DNA of 39,393 bases from Siccirubricoccus soli (GCF_024178315.1 NZ_JAMZIK010000121.1:1-39393), one strand, 5' to 3'; positions 7,362-16,079 are shown, counted from the stretch's first letter. Program-made: numbers and translations. Notes: generated by a model from the letters alone, not told the origin.

Positions 7362-7745
7362 CTACTTCGCCGCCTCGGCCTCCACTTCCACCTTGAACTT
7401 CGGGTCGGCCAGCCCGGCCACGATCAGCAGCGTGCTGGCCGGCCGGTGTTCGCCCAGCCAAGCGCCGCGCGCCGCGCGCCAAGCCGGGATCAGCGCCGGG
7501 TCGGTCAGGAAGACCGTCATCTTCACGAGGTTCGCCTTGGTCATCCCATGCGCCTCGAGGATGGTGCCGATATTGGCCAGCGCCTGGTCGATCTGCGCCA
7601 CGCCGTCCTCCACCGGAGTGCCGTCCGGCCGGGTGCCGACCTGGCCGGAGAGGACGAGGCGCTCCGTGGCGCCGGAGACCAGGGCGGCGTGGGAATAGGC
7701 GCCCGGGGTATGGACGCCGGCCGGGTTGGACAGGGTGATGGGCAT
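7362..7745 (-). CDS. RidA family protein (YjgF/YER057c/UK114)
   Basis: A 127-residue RidA-fold protein. Archetypal RidA hydrolyses reactive enamine/imine intermediates from PLP enzymes; many subfamilies differ. Visible features are GAYSHAALVSG, LSGQVGTRPDG, the TVFLTD strand, and EHRPAST with the arginine that binds substrate carboxylate in RidA. It ends VEVEAEAAK, matching the usual glutamate region. ATG 7745 has an AAGGAGGA ribosome binding site, and the lipoprotein gene upstream ends 13 bases before it, so the two are probably cotranscribed. The intact arginine supports enzyme function, but the subfamily cannot be settled by eye. Confidence 0.88.
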   Translation of the reverse strand: MPITLSNPAGVHTPGAYSHAALVSGATERLVLSGQVGTRPDGTPVEDGVAQIDQALANIGTILEAHGMTKANLVKMTVFLTDPALIPAWRAARGAWLGEHRPASTLLIVAGLADPKFKVEVEAEAAK

Positions 7746-7758
7746 GGTCGTTCCTCCT

Positions 7759-8349
7759 TCACTCGCGCGGCAGGGCTTCCCGCTCCACCGGGGCGGGCGG
7801 CGGGGCCGGGATGGTGCCGTCCGGGTTGGGCGCGGTGGCGGCAAGGAATTCGCGCAGGTTGCGGCGCACCTGGAACTCGAACTCGACGTTCAAATCGTCC
7901 AGCGCCTGGCGCAGCAGCGCCTCGTCCGCCCGGCGGCGCTCGGCATCCGGGCCGGAGACGGCGCGGCGGGTTGCCGCCTCGACATAGCCCATGCGGCTGC
8001 CCATGGGGGAGAGCACCTCCAGCCGGCAGGCAAGGGTGCAGGAGAGGCTCTCCCGCCCCTGGATGAGCTGGGCGGTGGCGACGCTGAACACCGCCTTCCC
8101 CTCCGTCCCCACCGCCACCAGCCGGTCGCGGCCCATGATGCGGACGGCCTCGGCCGGGCTGGGGACGAGGCGGGCGCCGACATCGCCCGGGGCGGGGGCG
8201 GGGTTGGCGGTGGAGATCTCGATCTCGCTGACGGTCAGCGGCAGGGGGATGAGGTAGCGGTAGCCGATCGGCGTCGCCGGCACCGGGGCAGGGTCGCGGC
8301 TGCAGGCGGCGGCGAGCACGGGCAGCAGCAGGGACCGCCGGTGCGGCAT
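7759..8349 (-). CDS. Predicted lipoprotein of unknown function
   Basis: A 196-residue protein with a short signal sequence, MPHRRSLLLPVLAAACS. The LAAAC lipobox gives a likely lipidated Cys16, so the mature protein should be anchored in the outer or inner membrane facing the periplasm. The body has no motif I can name; residues 95-110 contain SCTLACRL with two cysteines that could form a disulfide. The C-terminus is Pro-rich. ATG 8349 follows a GAGGAGCC ribosome binding site. It lies just upstream of RidA in the same operon. No enzymatic role is suggested by the sequence. Confidence 0.75.
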   Translation of the reverse strand: MPHRRSLLLPVLAAACSRDPAPVPATPIGYRYLIPLPLTVSEIEISTANPAPAPGDVGARLVPSPAEAVRIMGRDRLVAVGTEGKAVFSVATAQLIQGRESLSCTLACRLEVLSPMGSRMGYVEAATRRAVSGPDAERRRADEALLRQALDDLNVEFEFQVRRNLREFLAATAPNPDGTIPAPPPAPVEREALPRE

Positions 8350-8409
8350 GCGGAAGGCTCCTCGACGCGATGGATCGAGGGCGAAGCTAACCTCGGCCGG
8401 GCGGGGCGG

Positions 8410-8512
8410 CTAGAGCAGATCGCGTTCAGCGGGAATCATCCGAACGCGTGAAGATGCTCGCAAAACAACGGCCTAGAACATGCTGCGTGAGCGCAAGCGA
8501 ACGCAGCATGCC
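8410..8512 (+). repeat. Family A two-palindrome repeat, copy 2
   Basis: It shares CTAGAGCAGATCGC, the CGTGAA block and the A-rich link with copy 1 at 3494. The first palindrome has inner arms CGCGTTC/GAACGCG. The second, 8479-8510, has 10-bp arms CATGCTGCGT/ACGCAGCATG around a 12-nt loop GAGCGCAAGCGA. The arm sequence differs from copy 1 while pairing and loop length are kept. It lies between the divergent-side flank of the lipoprotein gene and the hslO 3' end. Confidence 0.72.
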
Positions 8513-8803
8513 CTGGAGCAATATCCGTTCGGAGGATGCCACCGGGGCGGCCGGCTCCGGAAAACGCAACGGGGCGAGCAGCTTGCCGTCGATCCGGCGG
8601 ACCAGCGGCAGCCCTTGCCGCCGCGGTGGTGCGGGCGCCCTGCACGCCCGCCGGGCGATGGTGTCGCGGTCCGCCTGTCCGCTCCGTGTGGGAGATCCGG
8701 CGGCGGGAGCGAGCAGGAGACCAGTCCCGGGAGGTGCGGCGGCCGCTCCGGTCCCAGCGGCGAGGACGCCCTCGCCGCGCGGATCCCACGCCCCGCAGCA
8801 GCG
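8513..8803. other. Intergenic region downstream of hslO
   Basis: About 290 bases between the family A repeat and the hslO stop. Frames are open but compositionally biased, and no gene, RNA or terminator with a T-tract was recognised. Confidence 0.5.
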
Positions 8804-9775
8804 CTAGCCGCTGCTCCGGACCTCCGCCCGCTCGAACCGGAAGGCGAGGTTGCAGAACTCGCAATTCATGGTGATGGCGCCGTCCTCCTGCGCCATGTGG
8901 TCCAGGTCGTCCTCGCCGAAGCCGGCCAGCACGCCGGCCAGCTTGGCGCGGGAACAGCGGCAGCCATAGGAAAGGGGGCGCGGCCGGTCCACCGCCAACC
9001 CCTCCGCATGGAACAGCCGGTGGAGGAGCTGGGCCGAAGGCAGGGCATCGTCCAGCAGCTCGGCATCGGTCAGGGTGCCGGCGAGCGCCAGGGCGGTGCG
9101 CCAGGCCTCCTCCTGCGCCTCCTCGTCCAGCGCCGGGTCGATGCCACCCTCCCCCGCCACCCGCTCCATGATGAAGGCGCTGGCGCGCCAGCCGGCGGGG
9201 GTGCGGTCGCAGGCCAGGCGGATATGGGCGCGGAGCTGCTCCGAGGTGCGGAAATAGCTGTCCGTCATCTCCGCCAGGGTCGCGCCCTCGATGGCGACGA
9301 TGCCCTGGTAGCGGTCCATCTCCGGCCCCTGGTCGCAGGTGAAGGCGAGGTAGCCCTGGCCGAGCAGCAGTCCGGCCTCCGGCATCTCCGTCACCCCGAG
9401 GGCCGCGTCCAGCGTCTCCGGCTCCGCCCGGGCATAGCCGCGCAGGGCGCCGGCATCGGTGCAATCCGCCAGCAGCATCGGCACCGGACCATCGCCCTTG
9501 GCCTGGAGGGAGAAGCTGCCGCGGTATTTCAGCGCGCCGGCCAGGCCCGCCGTCAGCGCCAGGGCCTGGCCGGTGAGGCGGGTGACGGCAGGGTGGTTCT
9601 CGTGGCGGGAGAGCAGCGCCTCCGCCAGCGGGCCGAGGCGGATGAGCCGGCCGCGCACCGGCTTCTGGTGCAGGTGGAAGGGCAGCAGGCCGCGCGGCAC
9701 CACGATATCGGGTACGGGCGGGCGGTCATGCTGGAGGAAATCCGGAGTGGCGGAGGGCTGGGTCGGGTCGGGCAA
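8804..9775 (-). CDS. hslO: Redox-regulated chaperone Hsp33
   Basis: A 323-residue Hsp33, a cytosolic holdase chaperone activated by oxidation. The C-terminal zinc switch is complete: CRC (Cys272, Cys274) and CEFC (Cys305, Cys308), with YGC ahead of the first pair. When these cysteines oxidise, zinc is released and the chaperone is activated in the characterised family members. The N-terminal domain (VRGRLIRLG, then GQ-LALTAGLAGALKYRGSFSLQ with spacing) is typical. No ATG exists near the conserved start; TTG 9775 with GAAGG eight bases upstream is used. The gene lies downstream of argD-argF on the same strand, an order common in Alphaproteobacteria. Confidence 0.93.
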   Translation of the reverse strand: MPDPTQPSATPDFLQHDRPPVPDIVVPRGLLPFHLHQKPVRGRLIRLGPLAEALLSRHENHPAVTRLTGQALALTAGLAGALKYRGSFSLQAKGDGPVPMLLADCTDAGALRGYARAEPETLDAALGVTEMPEAGLLLGQGYLAFTCDQGPEMDRYQGIVAIEGATLAEMTDSYFRTSEQLRAHIRLACDRTPAGWRASAFIMERVAGEGGIDPALDEEAQEEAWRTALALAGTLTDAELLDDALPSAQLLHRLFHAEGLAVDRPRPLSYGCRCSRAKLAGVLAGFGEDDLDHMAQEDGAITMNCEFCNLAFRFERAEVRSSG

Positions 9776-9894
9776 AGGACAGAACCTTCAGGCGCAAAGG
9801 GGGGCGCGAGGGACAGGCAGGCTGTCCCATAGATAGGCGCCCGGTGGCGCCACGCCCACCCTGCCCCGCCCGAGGGCGAGGCCCGGGCCAGGAC

Positions 9895-10851
9895 TCAGCC
9901 CAGCCCGAGGGCCCAGAGCAGCACGCCCTTCTGGGCGTGCAGGCGGTTCTCCGCCTCGTCGAACACCACGCTCTGCGGCCCGTCCATCACCGCCTGGGTG
10001 ATCTCCTCCCCCCGGTGGGCCGGCAGGCAGTGCATCACGATGGCATCCGGCGCGGCCTTGGCCAGCAGCGCCTCATTGAGCTGGTAGGGGGCGAGGAGGT
10101 TGTGGCGGCTGGTCGGGCCGCCCTCCTTCTCGTCGGACATGGAGACCCAGGTATCGGTCACCACGCAGCGGGCGCCCGCGACCGCCGCCGCCGGGTCGGC
10201 GGTCAGCTCGATCCTCGCCCCTTCCTTCCGCGCCCAGTCCACCAGCTGGGCGGGCGGGGCGAGTTCCGGCGGCGTGGCTAGGCGCAGGGTGAAATCGAAG
10301 CGGGCGGCGGCCTGGATGAAGCTCTGCGCCACGTTGTTGCCGTCGCCGGTCCAGGCCACCACCTGGCCGGCGATCGGGCCGCGATGCTCCTCGAAGGTCA
10401 TCACATCGGCCATGAGCTGGCAGGGATGCGAGACATCGGTCAGGCCGTTGATGACCGGCACCGTGGCGTGCTCCGCCAGCTCGCGAATCTTCGCCACGTT
10501 GTCGGTGCGCAGCATGATGGCATCGACATAGCGGGAGAGCACCTTCGCGGTATCGGCCGGGCTCTCGCCGCGGCCGAGCTGCATGTCCTTCGAGGAGAGC
10601 ACGATGGCATCGCCGCCGAGCTGGCGGATGCCGACCTCGAAGGAGACGCGGGTGCGGGTGCTGGGCTTCTCGAAGATCAGGGCGATGGACTTGCCGGCCA
10701 GCGGCTTGCCGGCGATCTCGCCGCGTTTCGCCTTCACGCCGAGATCGAGCATGCGGCGGAGCACCGCCGGCTCGATATCCATCAGTTCCAGGAAGTGGCG
10801 GGGGGGCTCGCGCCCCCCCTGGTCCGTCTTCACCGCGGCCAGCGCGCTCAT
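9895..10851 (-). CDS. argF: Ornithine carbamoyltransferase
   Basis: A 318-residue enzyme that joins carbamoyl phosphate and ornithine to make citrulline in arginine biosynthesis. The carbamoyl phosphate loop is KPSTRTR, followed by HPCQLMAD and, near the C-terminus, [10 protein letters not shown], the ornithine-binding and catalytic cysteine motif. DTWVSMSDE is also present. Length is normal for the anabolic form. ATG 10851 overlaps the argD stop by four bases (ATGA), so the genes are translationally coupled. The frame is open far upstream through argD, but that portion is unrelated to the family. hslO follows after about 120 bases. Confidence 0.96.
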   Translation of the reverse strand: MSALAAVKTDQGGREPPRHFLELMDIEPAVLRRMLDLGVKAKRGEIAGKPLAGKSIALIFEKPSTRTRVSFEVGIRQLGGDAIVLSSKDMQLGRGESPADTAKVLSRYVDAIMLRTDNVAKIRELAEHATVPVINGLTDVSHPCQLMADVMTFEEHRGPIAGQVVAWTGDGNNVAQSFIQAAARFDFTLRLATPPELAPPAQLVDWARKEGARIELTADPAAAVAGARCVVTDTWVSMSDEKEGGPTSRHNLLAPYQLNEALLAKAAPDAIVMHCLPAHRGEEITQAVMDGPQSVVFDEAENRLHAQKGVLLWALGLG

Positions 10852-12053
10852 TGCGCCGCCGCCGCCTTTTCCGCGCCGGGCGTGCAGCGCAGGCAGGCGC
10901 GGTCGAGCAGGCGGAGCGCCTCGTCCGCCTCGGCCTCGGTGATGATGAGCGGCGGCGCGAGGCGCAGCACGTTCATCCCGGCGGCGACCGTCAGCAGCCC
11001 CTCGGCCGCCGCGGCGTTCTGCAGGTCGCCGTTCGAGATCTCGGGGCGCAGCTTGAGGCCGACGAGGAGGCCGGCGCCCTGGACGCCCTCCACCGCCTTC
11101 GGGTGGCGGCCGGCCAGGGCCTGCAGCCCGTTCCAGAGATGGCGGGCGACGCGGTCCACCTGGCCGAGGAAGCCGGGGGCGAGGATCACGTCCAGCACGG
11201 CATTGCCGGCAGCGCAGGCGAGCGGGTTGCCGCCATAGGTGCTGCCATGGGTGCCGGGCTTCAGGACCTTCGCCACCTTCTCCTTCGCCAGGATGGCGCC
11301 GAGCGGGAAGCCGCCGCCGATACCCTTGGCCGAGGACATGACGTCCGGCTCGATCCCCGCCCATTGATGCGCCCAGAGCTTGCCGGAGCGGCCCATGCCG
11401 GTCTGCACCTCATCGAGGGCGAGCAGCACCCCGAATTCGTCGCAGGCAGCGCGGAGCTGGCGGAGGAAGTCGAGCGAGGCCGGGCGGACGCCGCCCTCGC
11501 CCTGGATCGGCTCGATCATCACCGCGGCAGTGGTGCCGTCGATGGCGTCCCGCAGCGCGTTCATGTTGCCGAAGGGGATGTGCTTGAAGCCCTGCACCGG
11601 CGGGCCGAAGCCGGCCAGGTACTTCTCATTCCCCGTCGCGGCCAGGGTCGCCAGCGTGCGGCCGTGGAAGGCGCCCTCGAAGCAGATCGTCACGAAGCGC
11701 TCCGGGTGGCCGTTCTCCGCATGGTATTTGCGGACGGCCTTGATCATGCCTTCGTTCGCCTCGGCGCCCGAATTGCAGAAGAAGACGCTGTCGGCGAAGG
11801 AGGTCTCGACCAGCCGCGCCGCCAGCTTCTCCGCCTGCGGGATGCGGTAGAGGTTCGAGGTGTGCATCACCTTCGCGGCCTGCTCGGCGATGGCCTGCAC
11901 CAGATGCGGGTGGCCGTGGCCGAGGGAGGCGGTGGCGATGCCGGCGCCGAAATCGAGGAATCGTCGCCCATCCGCCGTCCACAGCCAGGCGCCTTCGCCC
12001 CGCTCGAAAGCGAGATCGGCGCGGTTGTAGGTGGGCATGAGGGCGGGAATCAC
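10848..12053 (-). CDS. argD: Acetylornithine aminotransferase (argD type)
   Basis: A 401-residue class III PLP aminotransferase that converts N-acetylglutamate semialdehyde to N-acetylornithine; some ArgD also act as DapC. The PLP lysine is Lys243 in [14 protein letters not shown], and Asp214 in LALDEVQTG contacts the pyridine nitrogen. NSGAEANE and [12 protein letters not shown] are also conserved. GTG 12053 is chosen because it gives [14 protein letters not shown], close to the usual family N-terminus; a TTG at 12068 sits only one base from its purine-rich box. The gene ends in a four-base overlap with argF. It begins the argD-argF-hslO unit. Confidence 0.94.
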   Translation of the reverse strand: MIPALMPTYNRADLAFERGEGAWLWTADGRRFLDFGAGIATASLGHGHPHLVQAIAEQAAKVMHTSNLYRIPQAEKLAARLVETSFADSVFFCNSGAEANEGMIKAVRKYHAENGHPERFVTICFEGAFHGRTLATLAATGNEKYLAGFGPPVQGFKHIPFGNMNALRDAIDGTTAAVMIEPIQGEGGVRPASLDFLRQLRAACDEFGVLLALDEVQTGMGRSGKLWAHQWAGIEPDVMSSAKGIGGGFPLGAILAKEKVAKVLKPGTHGSTYGGNPLACAAGNAVLDVILAPGFLGQVDRVARHLWNGLQALAGRHPKAVEGVQGAGLLVGLKLRPEISNGDLQNAAAAEGLLTVAAGMNVLRLAPPLIITEAEADEALRLLDRACLRCTPGAEKAAAAQ

Positions 12054-12207
12054 GGATTGCCACTCCAAACCTCCCCTGCCCTGGCGCGGATCGCCGGGCT
12101 TCCACGGGGAAGCCGGGGATTTGGCCGCAAAGCGGGGGGCACGTCAAACGCGGATGCGTGAATTTTCCCGCGCAGGCGTCCCCTGCCCTGCATGGCGGCC
12201 AACCCAG

Positions 12208-12282
12208 ACCGGGGTCCAGGGGGTTGGCCCACCCCGGCGGGGATTGGCGGCGCCGCCGCCAGCGGGCAGCGCCGCCGATCCT
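12208..12282 (-). repeat. Family B hairpin repeat, copy 2 (after PRC-barrel gene)
   Basis: The most divergent copy. On the minus strand it begins about 30 bases after the PRC-barrel stop. It keeps the ACCGGGGTCC edge and GGCGGGG core, and a perfect GGCGGCGCCGCC palindrome lies at 12246-12257. The first-family stem is degraded. Confidence 0.6.
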
Positions 12283-12310
12283 ACTCGGCGTACCTACGGG
12301 CTATCCGGCC

Positions 12311-13054
12311 TCAGCCACGCCGCTCGTTGGGCTGGTCGTAGGTGAAGGTCGGCAGGCCGGTCAGGCTCTCCTTCGTGGCGCCCGAGAGGGTCCAGCGATT
12401 GTTGTTGCCGCCCATCTGCAGGCGGTCATAGGGCACGGCCACCAGCTTGGCGCCGATACCGAGGAAGCCGCCCACCGAGAGCACCGCCACCGGCGCGCCG
12501 CCGCCCGGCGGGATGATGATGTCATCCACCTCGCCGATGCTCTCGTTGTTCTCGTTGTAGACGTTGGCGCCGATCACCTTGCTGGCGCGGCGGCCGTTGC
12601 GGGCCGCGGCGCTGTCCACCGCCATGGTGCCGGTGGCGGCGCCGGCGCCGGTGCTGGCCCCAGTGCTGGCGCGGTTGCGGTCATTCTCCGGATGCGCGCC
12701 GGACATGTTGGTGCCCAGGGCACGGTCGGTCGCGCGGCCAGCGGCGGTGCCGGGCGGGTTGCCTGGGGTGCCATCGGGCGGGGTGCGGTCGCCGGTCACC
12801 GAATCGGTGCCGCGCTGGGTGGCGGTGGAAGGCGGGTTGCCGGGTGTGCCATCGCGCTGCTGGGCGAGCACGCCGCCGGAGGCGTCGCGCGGCGTGGTGC
12901 TGTTGGGGCCGCCACGCGAATCCGGCGCGTTCTGAGTGGTCTGGGGTTGCATGGAACTGCCGCCGGTCGCGCTGCCGCCCTGCTGGGCGAACACAGGCAG
13001 GGCGAGCAGCGCGGCCGCGGCCGTCATGGCAAGCAGGGACTGACGTTGCGTCAT
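12311..13054 (-). CDS. Secreted PRC-barrel domain protein
   Basis: A 247-residue protein with a signal peptide, MTQRQSLLAMTAAAALLALP, cleaved near AQQ, so it is probably periplasmic. Residues about 30-155 are a low-complexity Gly/Pro/Thr/Asn-rich linker that includes two DGTPGNPP repeats. The C-terminal PRC-barrel (KVIGANVYNENNESIGEVDD, then AVLSVGGFLGIGAKLVAVPY) is clear. PRC-barrel proteins of this kind are common in alphaproteobacteria and often linked to stress, but the ligand is unknown. ATG 13054 follows AGGAGAGGAGG at a slightly long spacing. It is followed by a degenerate family B element. The function is not known. Confidence 0.85.
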   Translation of the reverse strand: MTQRQSLLAMTAAAALLALPVFAQQGGSATGGSSMQPQTTQNAPDSRGGPNSTTPRDASGGVLAQQRDGTPGNPPSTATQRGTDSVTGDRTPPDGTPGNPPGTAAGRATDRALGTNMSGAHPENDRNRASTGASTGAGAATGTMAVDSAAARNGRRASKVIGANVYNENNESIGEVDDIIIPPGGGAPVAVLSVGGFLGIGAKLVAVPYDRLQMGGNNNRWTLSGATKESLTGLPTFTYDQPNERRG

Positions 13055-13169
13055 GGGTGCGAGGGCCTCCTCTCCTTCGTGCATCCGCCTTTCGGATGAG
13101 GCCTCCTGAACGCCATGCAATCAGTGCAGGTTGCGATCACGGCTTCGGAGGTGGCCCCGTGGGCCGCGC

Positions 13170-13532
13170 TCAGAGGCCGGCATCGGCCGGGACGGTCACC
13201 ACCCCGTCCTGGATCTCCACCGGCACCGCCTCCAGCGCCTCGCCGATGCAGGGGCCGGTGAGGCAGACCCCGTCCTCGATGCGGAAGCGGGCGCCATGGG
13301 CGGAGCAGATGATGACCTGCTTGCGCGTATCGAGGAACCGGTCCGGCAGCGGCTCCAGCGGCAGCCCGATATGCGGGCAGGAATTGACGTAGACATGGAC
13401 CTTCTCCCCCCGCCGCACCGCGAAGAGGCCGGTGAAGCCGCCCGGCGCGGCGGGGAAGCCGCGGGCGGCATTGTCCGGGATCTCCTCCAGCCGGCAGAGC
13501 ACCCGCCGCGCCGTCTCGTCTTCCGCCATCAT
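13170..13532 (-). CDS. Rieske (2Fe-2S) domain protein
   Basis: A 120-residue single-domain Rieske protein. Cluster ligands are Cys52 and His54 in CPHIGLPLE and Cys76 and His79 in CSAHGARF. The GVCLTGPCIGEAL block resembles the ferredoxin-like or bacterial nitrite reductase small-subunit type of Rieske protein, an electron carrier in the cytoplasm. No oxygenase partner is adjacent. ATG 13532 overlaps the GFA gene stop as TGATG, indicating coupling; an ATG one codon later and a TTG one codon earlier are possible. It follows the GFA gene on the same strand. The electron partner is unknown. Confidence 0.88.
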   Translation of the reverse strand: MMAEDETARRVLCRLEEIPDNAARGFPAAPGGFTGLFAVRRGEKVHVYVNSCPHIGLPLEPLPDRFLDTRKQVIICSAHGARFRIEDGVCLTGPCIGEALEAVPVEIQDGVVTVPADAGL

Positions 13533-14035
13533 CAACTCCCCTTGGCCCCCCCGGCCAGGCCGTGGCGCTCATGCCACTCGGCGATGCTCTCCTCAGGATA
13601 CTCGTCATGCAAGCGGTCCTGCCTGCCGCGCTGCAGCGGCACCCAGTCCGGCTTGTAGGCCAGCATGAGATGCGTGCTGTCCGGCGCCGCGGGCAGGGGC
13701 GTGTCGATCGCCGAGGCGAAGGGGTGGATCAGCTCCGGCCAGCGCTTGTCGTAGAGCCAGAGGGCGCTGCCGCAGAGGCTGCAGAAATGCCGCTCCGCCG
13801 GGCTGCGGCGGGCGCGGGCCTCACCCTTCTCCCGCAGCTTCGCATGGTAGATGGTGATGTGCTTCCCGCCGTTGACCTTCAGCGTGGCCGATTTGCCGCC
13901 GAGGTTGATGGCATAGCCGCCCCCGCCCTGGGTCTTGCGGCAGATGGAGCAGTAGCAGCGCTGGTAGGGATAGGGGTGGTCGCTCTCCAGCCGGAACTTC
14001 ACCGCGCCGCAATGGCAGGAGCCTTCGAGATGCAT
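13532..14035 (-). CDS. GFA family zinc protein (glutathione-dependent formaldehyde-activating-like)
   Basis: A 167-residue GFA/CENP-V domain protein. Zinc-binding cysteines are visible as CHCG (Cys7, Cys9), CYCSIC (Cys27, Cys29, Cys32) and HFCSLCGS (Cys85, Cys88). The founding member Gfa was reported to promote S-hydroxymethylglutathione formation, but most family members have no tested function. The length is typical of single-domain members. ATG 14035 is preceded by GGAGGGAGAG. It overlaps the Rieske gene by one base, so both are likely made together. Confidence 0.87.
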   Translation of the reverse strand: MHLEGSCHCGAVKFRLESDHPYPYQRCYCSICRKTQGGGGYAINLGGKSATLKVNGGKHITIYHAKLREKGEARARRSPAERHFCSLCGSALWLYDKRWPELIHPFASAIDTPLPAAPDSTHLMLAYKPDWVPLQRGRQDRLHDEYPEESIAEWHERHGLAGGAKGS

Positions 14036-14102
14036 GGCCGTCTCTCCCTCCGGATCGGGAAGGTAACGCGCAAACCGCCGCCCGTGCCGGTCCGTTCCGA
14101 AT

Positions 14103-14654
14103 TCAGGACGATGTGCCCCGCTGGCCGCCGAGCGCCGCCAGCAGGCAGTCGGCGCGCCGCGCGACGCTCAGCTTGGGCAGGATGACCAGCCGGTAGCCGA
14201 GGCCCTGATAGGCCTGCACCAGCCGGCCATATTCCGCCACCGCCGCGTCGAAGCCGTGCCGGCGCTCCGGGTCCGTGGCGTAGATCTCCGGCCAGGGCGG
14301 CGTCAGGAAGACCGTCGGGTGGTAGCGATGCGCCTGGCCCAGGCGCTGCAGCGCCGGCTCGCCGGCCGCGTGCTCCAGCGCCGCCGCCGCGTCGATGAGG
14401 CTGCGGTCGAAGAAGACCCAACCCGGCCGGGTGGCGGCGGCGGCGCGGTCCGCCAGGGCGAGCGCGATGGCGCGGCGGGCGAAACCGGCCAGATCCAGCC
14501 AGGGCAGGGCCTGGCCGCCGCTGGCCTGCTCGGCCGCGATCACCCGGCGGCCGGGCTCCTCCACCGTGGCATGGCCGCGCCGGGCCAGCTCGGCGAGCAG
14601 AGTGGATTTCCCGCCGCCGGAGCAGCCGGAGAGGATGACGAAGCGGTCGCTCAC
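14103..14654 (-). CDS. AAA family ATPase / nucleoside-kinase-like P-loop protein
   Basis: A 183-residue P-loop protein. Walker A is GCSGGGKST at about residues 10-18, close to the N-terminus as in the AAA_28 group. Further blocks are EEPGRRVI, WVFFDRSLID (Walker B-like, with Asp) and HPTVFLTPPWPEIYATD. These features resemble small kinases such as predicted ATPases in PF13521. The substrate is unknown. GTG 14654 gives a start close to the P-loop, as in the family; an alternative GTG at 14693 would overlap the EVE gene by 11 bases. The EVE gene lies just upstream on the same strand. Confidence 0.82.
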   Translation of the reverse strand: MSDRFVILSGCSGGGKSTLLAELARRGHATVEEPGRRVIAAEQASGGQALPWLDLAGFARRAIALALADRAAAATRPGWVFFDRSLIDAAAALEHAAGEPALQRLGQAHRYHPTVFLTPPWPEIYATDPERRHGFDAAVAEYGRLVQAYQGLGYRLVILPKLSVARRADCLLAALGGQRGTSS

Positions 14655-14682
14655 GCGGCCCGCCCGGGCTGCGCCGCCGCGC

Positions 14683-15093
14683 TCAGTCCGCACCGCCCAT
14701 CCGGCAGAGCAGCGCCCAATGCGCCGCGCTGACCGGCATGACCGAAAGCCGGGACTGCCGGACCAGGGCGATCTCCGCCAGGGCCGGCTCCGCCTTGATG
14801 GCGGCGAGGGTGACGGGCCGGGGCACCGGCCGCACCGCCTTCATGTCCACACAGACCCAGCGGCCGGTCTCGTCGGTGGGGTCCGGGTAGGCGGTGCGCA
14901 CCACCTCCACGATGCCGACGATCTCCTTCCCCACATTGGAGTGGTAGAAGAAGGCCTTGTCCCCCTTGGCCATGGCCTTCAGGTGGAGGGCCGCCTGGGC
15001 GTTGCGGACGCCGGTCCAGGGCTCGACGCCATTCGCCACCTGCTGGTCCCAGGAGAAGGCATCCGGTTCGCTCTTCACCAGCCAATACGCCAT
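14683..15093 (-). CDS. EVE domain protein
   Basis: A 136-residue single EVE domain protein. It starts MAYWLVKSEPDAFSWD, and includes WTGVRNAQAALHLKAMAKGD and FYHSN, typical of the thymocyte nuclear protein 1/EVE group. EVE domains are relatives of PUA and YTH folds and are thought to bind modified bases in RNA or DNA. The length is standard. ATG 15093 is the conserved start. It is divergent from ccmC with 83 bases between the start codons. The AAA gene downstream begins about 28 bases after its stop and may be cotranscribed. Confidence 0.9.
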   Translation of the reverse strand: MAYWLVKSEPDAFSWDQQVANGVEPWTGVRNAQAALHLKAMAKGDKAFFYHSNVGKEIVGIVEVVRTAYPDPTDETGRWVCVDMKAVRPVPRPVTLAAIKAEPALAEIALVRQSRLSVMPVSAAHWALLCRMGGAD

Positions 15094-15176
15094 CGACTCC
15101 GTCCCGCACTGTTGCCGCGACGTTACCGCTTGGGGCGGATGCTTCAATCCGCGGCGATTCGCGCTAGTTAGGGGGC

Positions 15177-15998
15177 GTGGATACCGCCGACGCACCGCCG
15201 CTCGCCGGCCCCGCCCCGGCCCGGGGGGGCTCGCTGCACCGTTTCGCCAATCCTGGCCGCTTCCTGCGGCTGACGGGGCGGCTGCTGCCCTGGCTCAGCG
15301 CGGCCGCCCTGCTGGTGCTGGCGGTGGGGGTGGCCTGGGGGCTGTTCTTCTCCCCGCCCGATTGGCAGCAGGGGGAGACGGTACGGCTGCTCTACATCCA
15401 TGTGCCCATGGCCTGGCTGGCCATGGGGGGGTATGTCGGGCTCGCCATCGGCTCGGTCCTCGCCCTGGTGTGGCGGCATCCGCTGGCGGATTTGGCGTGC
15501 CGGGAGCTCTCGCCGGTGGGGGCGCTGGTGACGGCGCTCTGCCTCGCCACCGGCAGCCTCTGGGGCAGGCCGATGTGGGGGACCTGGTGGGTCTGGGATG
15601 CGCGCCTGACCAGCGTGCTGGTGCTGTTCTTCCTCTGGCTGGGCCATGCCGCCCTGGTCCGCGCCTTCGACGACCAGGAGCGGGGGGCGCGGATGGGCGC
15701 CATCCTGGCGCTGATCGGGGCGGTGAACGTGCCGGTGGTGAAATTCTCCGTCGATTGGTGGAACACCCTGCATCAGCCGGCCAGCGTGACCAGGATCAAT
15801 GCACCGGGGCTGCATGTGGATATCCTCTACCCGCTGCTGGTCTGCGCCCTCGGCTTCACCCTGGCCTTCGCGGCCCTGGTACTCGCCCGGGTGCGGGCGG
15901 CGGTGATGGAGCGGCGCATCCGGACGCTGCAATTGGCGGCAGCACGGCGGGCGGACAGCCATCCGATGACCGCAGCGCCGAAGGGCGCGGAGGTCTGA
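15177..15998 (+). CDS. ccmC: Heme exporter protein CcmC
   Basis: A 273-residue inner-membrane protein with six predicted helices that presents heme to CcmE in System I cytochrome c maturation. The heme-handling WGTWWVWD motif is at residues 134-141, with flanking histidines in YIHVPMAW (His75) and NTLHQPAS. The start is GTG 15177, with AGTTAGGGGG just upstream; a 20-residue Pro/Ala-rich N-terminal extension precedes the core. The last residues (SHPMTAAPKGAEV) are encoded by a palindromic repeat that also covers the stop codon, so the C-terminus is probably repeat-derived. It begins the ccmCDEFGHI unit; ccmA and ccmB are not upstream here, where the EVE gene lies. Confidence 0.95.
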   Translation: MDTADAPPLAGPAPARGGSLHRFANPGRFLRLTGRLLPWLSAAALLVLAVGVAWGLFFSPPDWQQGETVRLLYIHVPMAWLAMGGYVGLAIGSVLALVWRHPLADLACRELSPVGALVTALCLATGSLWGRPMWGTWWVWDARLTSVLVLFFLWLGHAALVRAFDDQERGARMGAILALIGAVNVPVVKFSVDWWNTLHQPASVTRINAPGLHVDILYPLLVCALGFTLAFAALVLARVRAAVMERRIRTLQLAAARRADSHPMTAAPKGAEV

Positions 15999-16070
15999 AG
16001 CGGATGGCACGACGCACGACATCATCCGATGGCCGCAGCGCCAAACGGCGCGGGGTCTGAATCGGATGGC
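15958..16070 (+). repeat. Family E tandem palindrome across the ccmC stop codon
   Basis: Two units, 15958-16008 and 16023-16070, are about 85-90% alike by eye. Each has outer arms such as GCCATCCG/CGGATGGC and an inner GCGCC/GGCGC stem, with a shared GTCTGAA near the 3' side. The TGA of unit 1 is the ccmC stop. The ccmD start follows ten bases after unit 2. Confidence 0.75.
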
Positions 16071-16079
16071 GCAGCGGCC

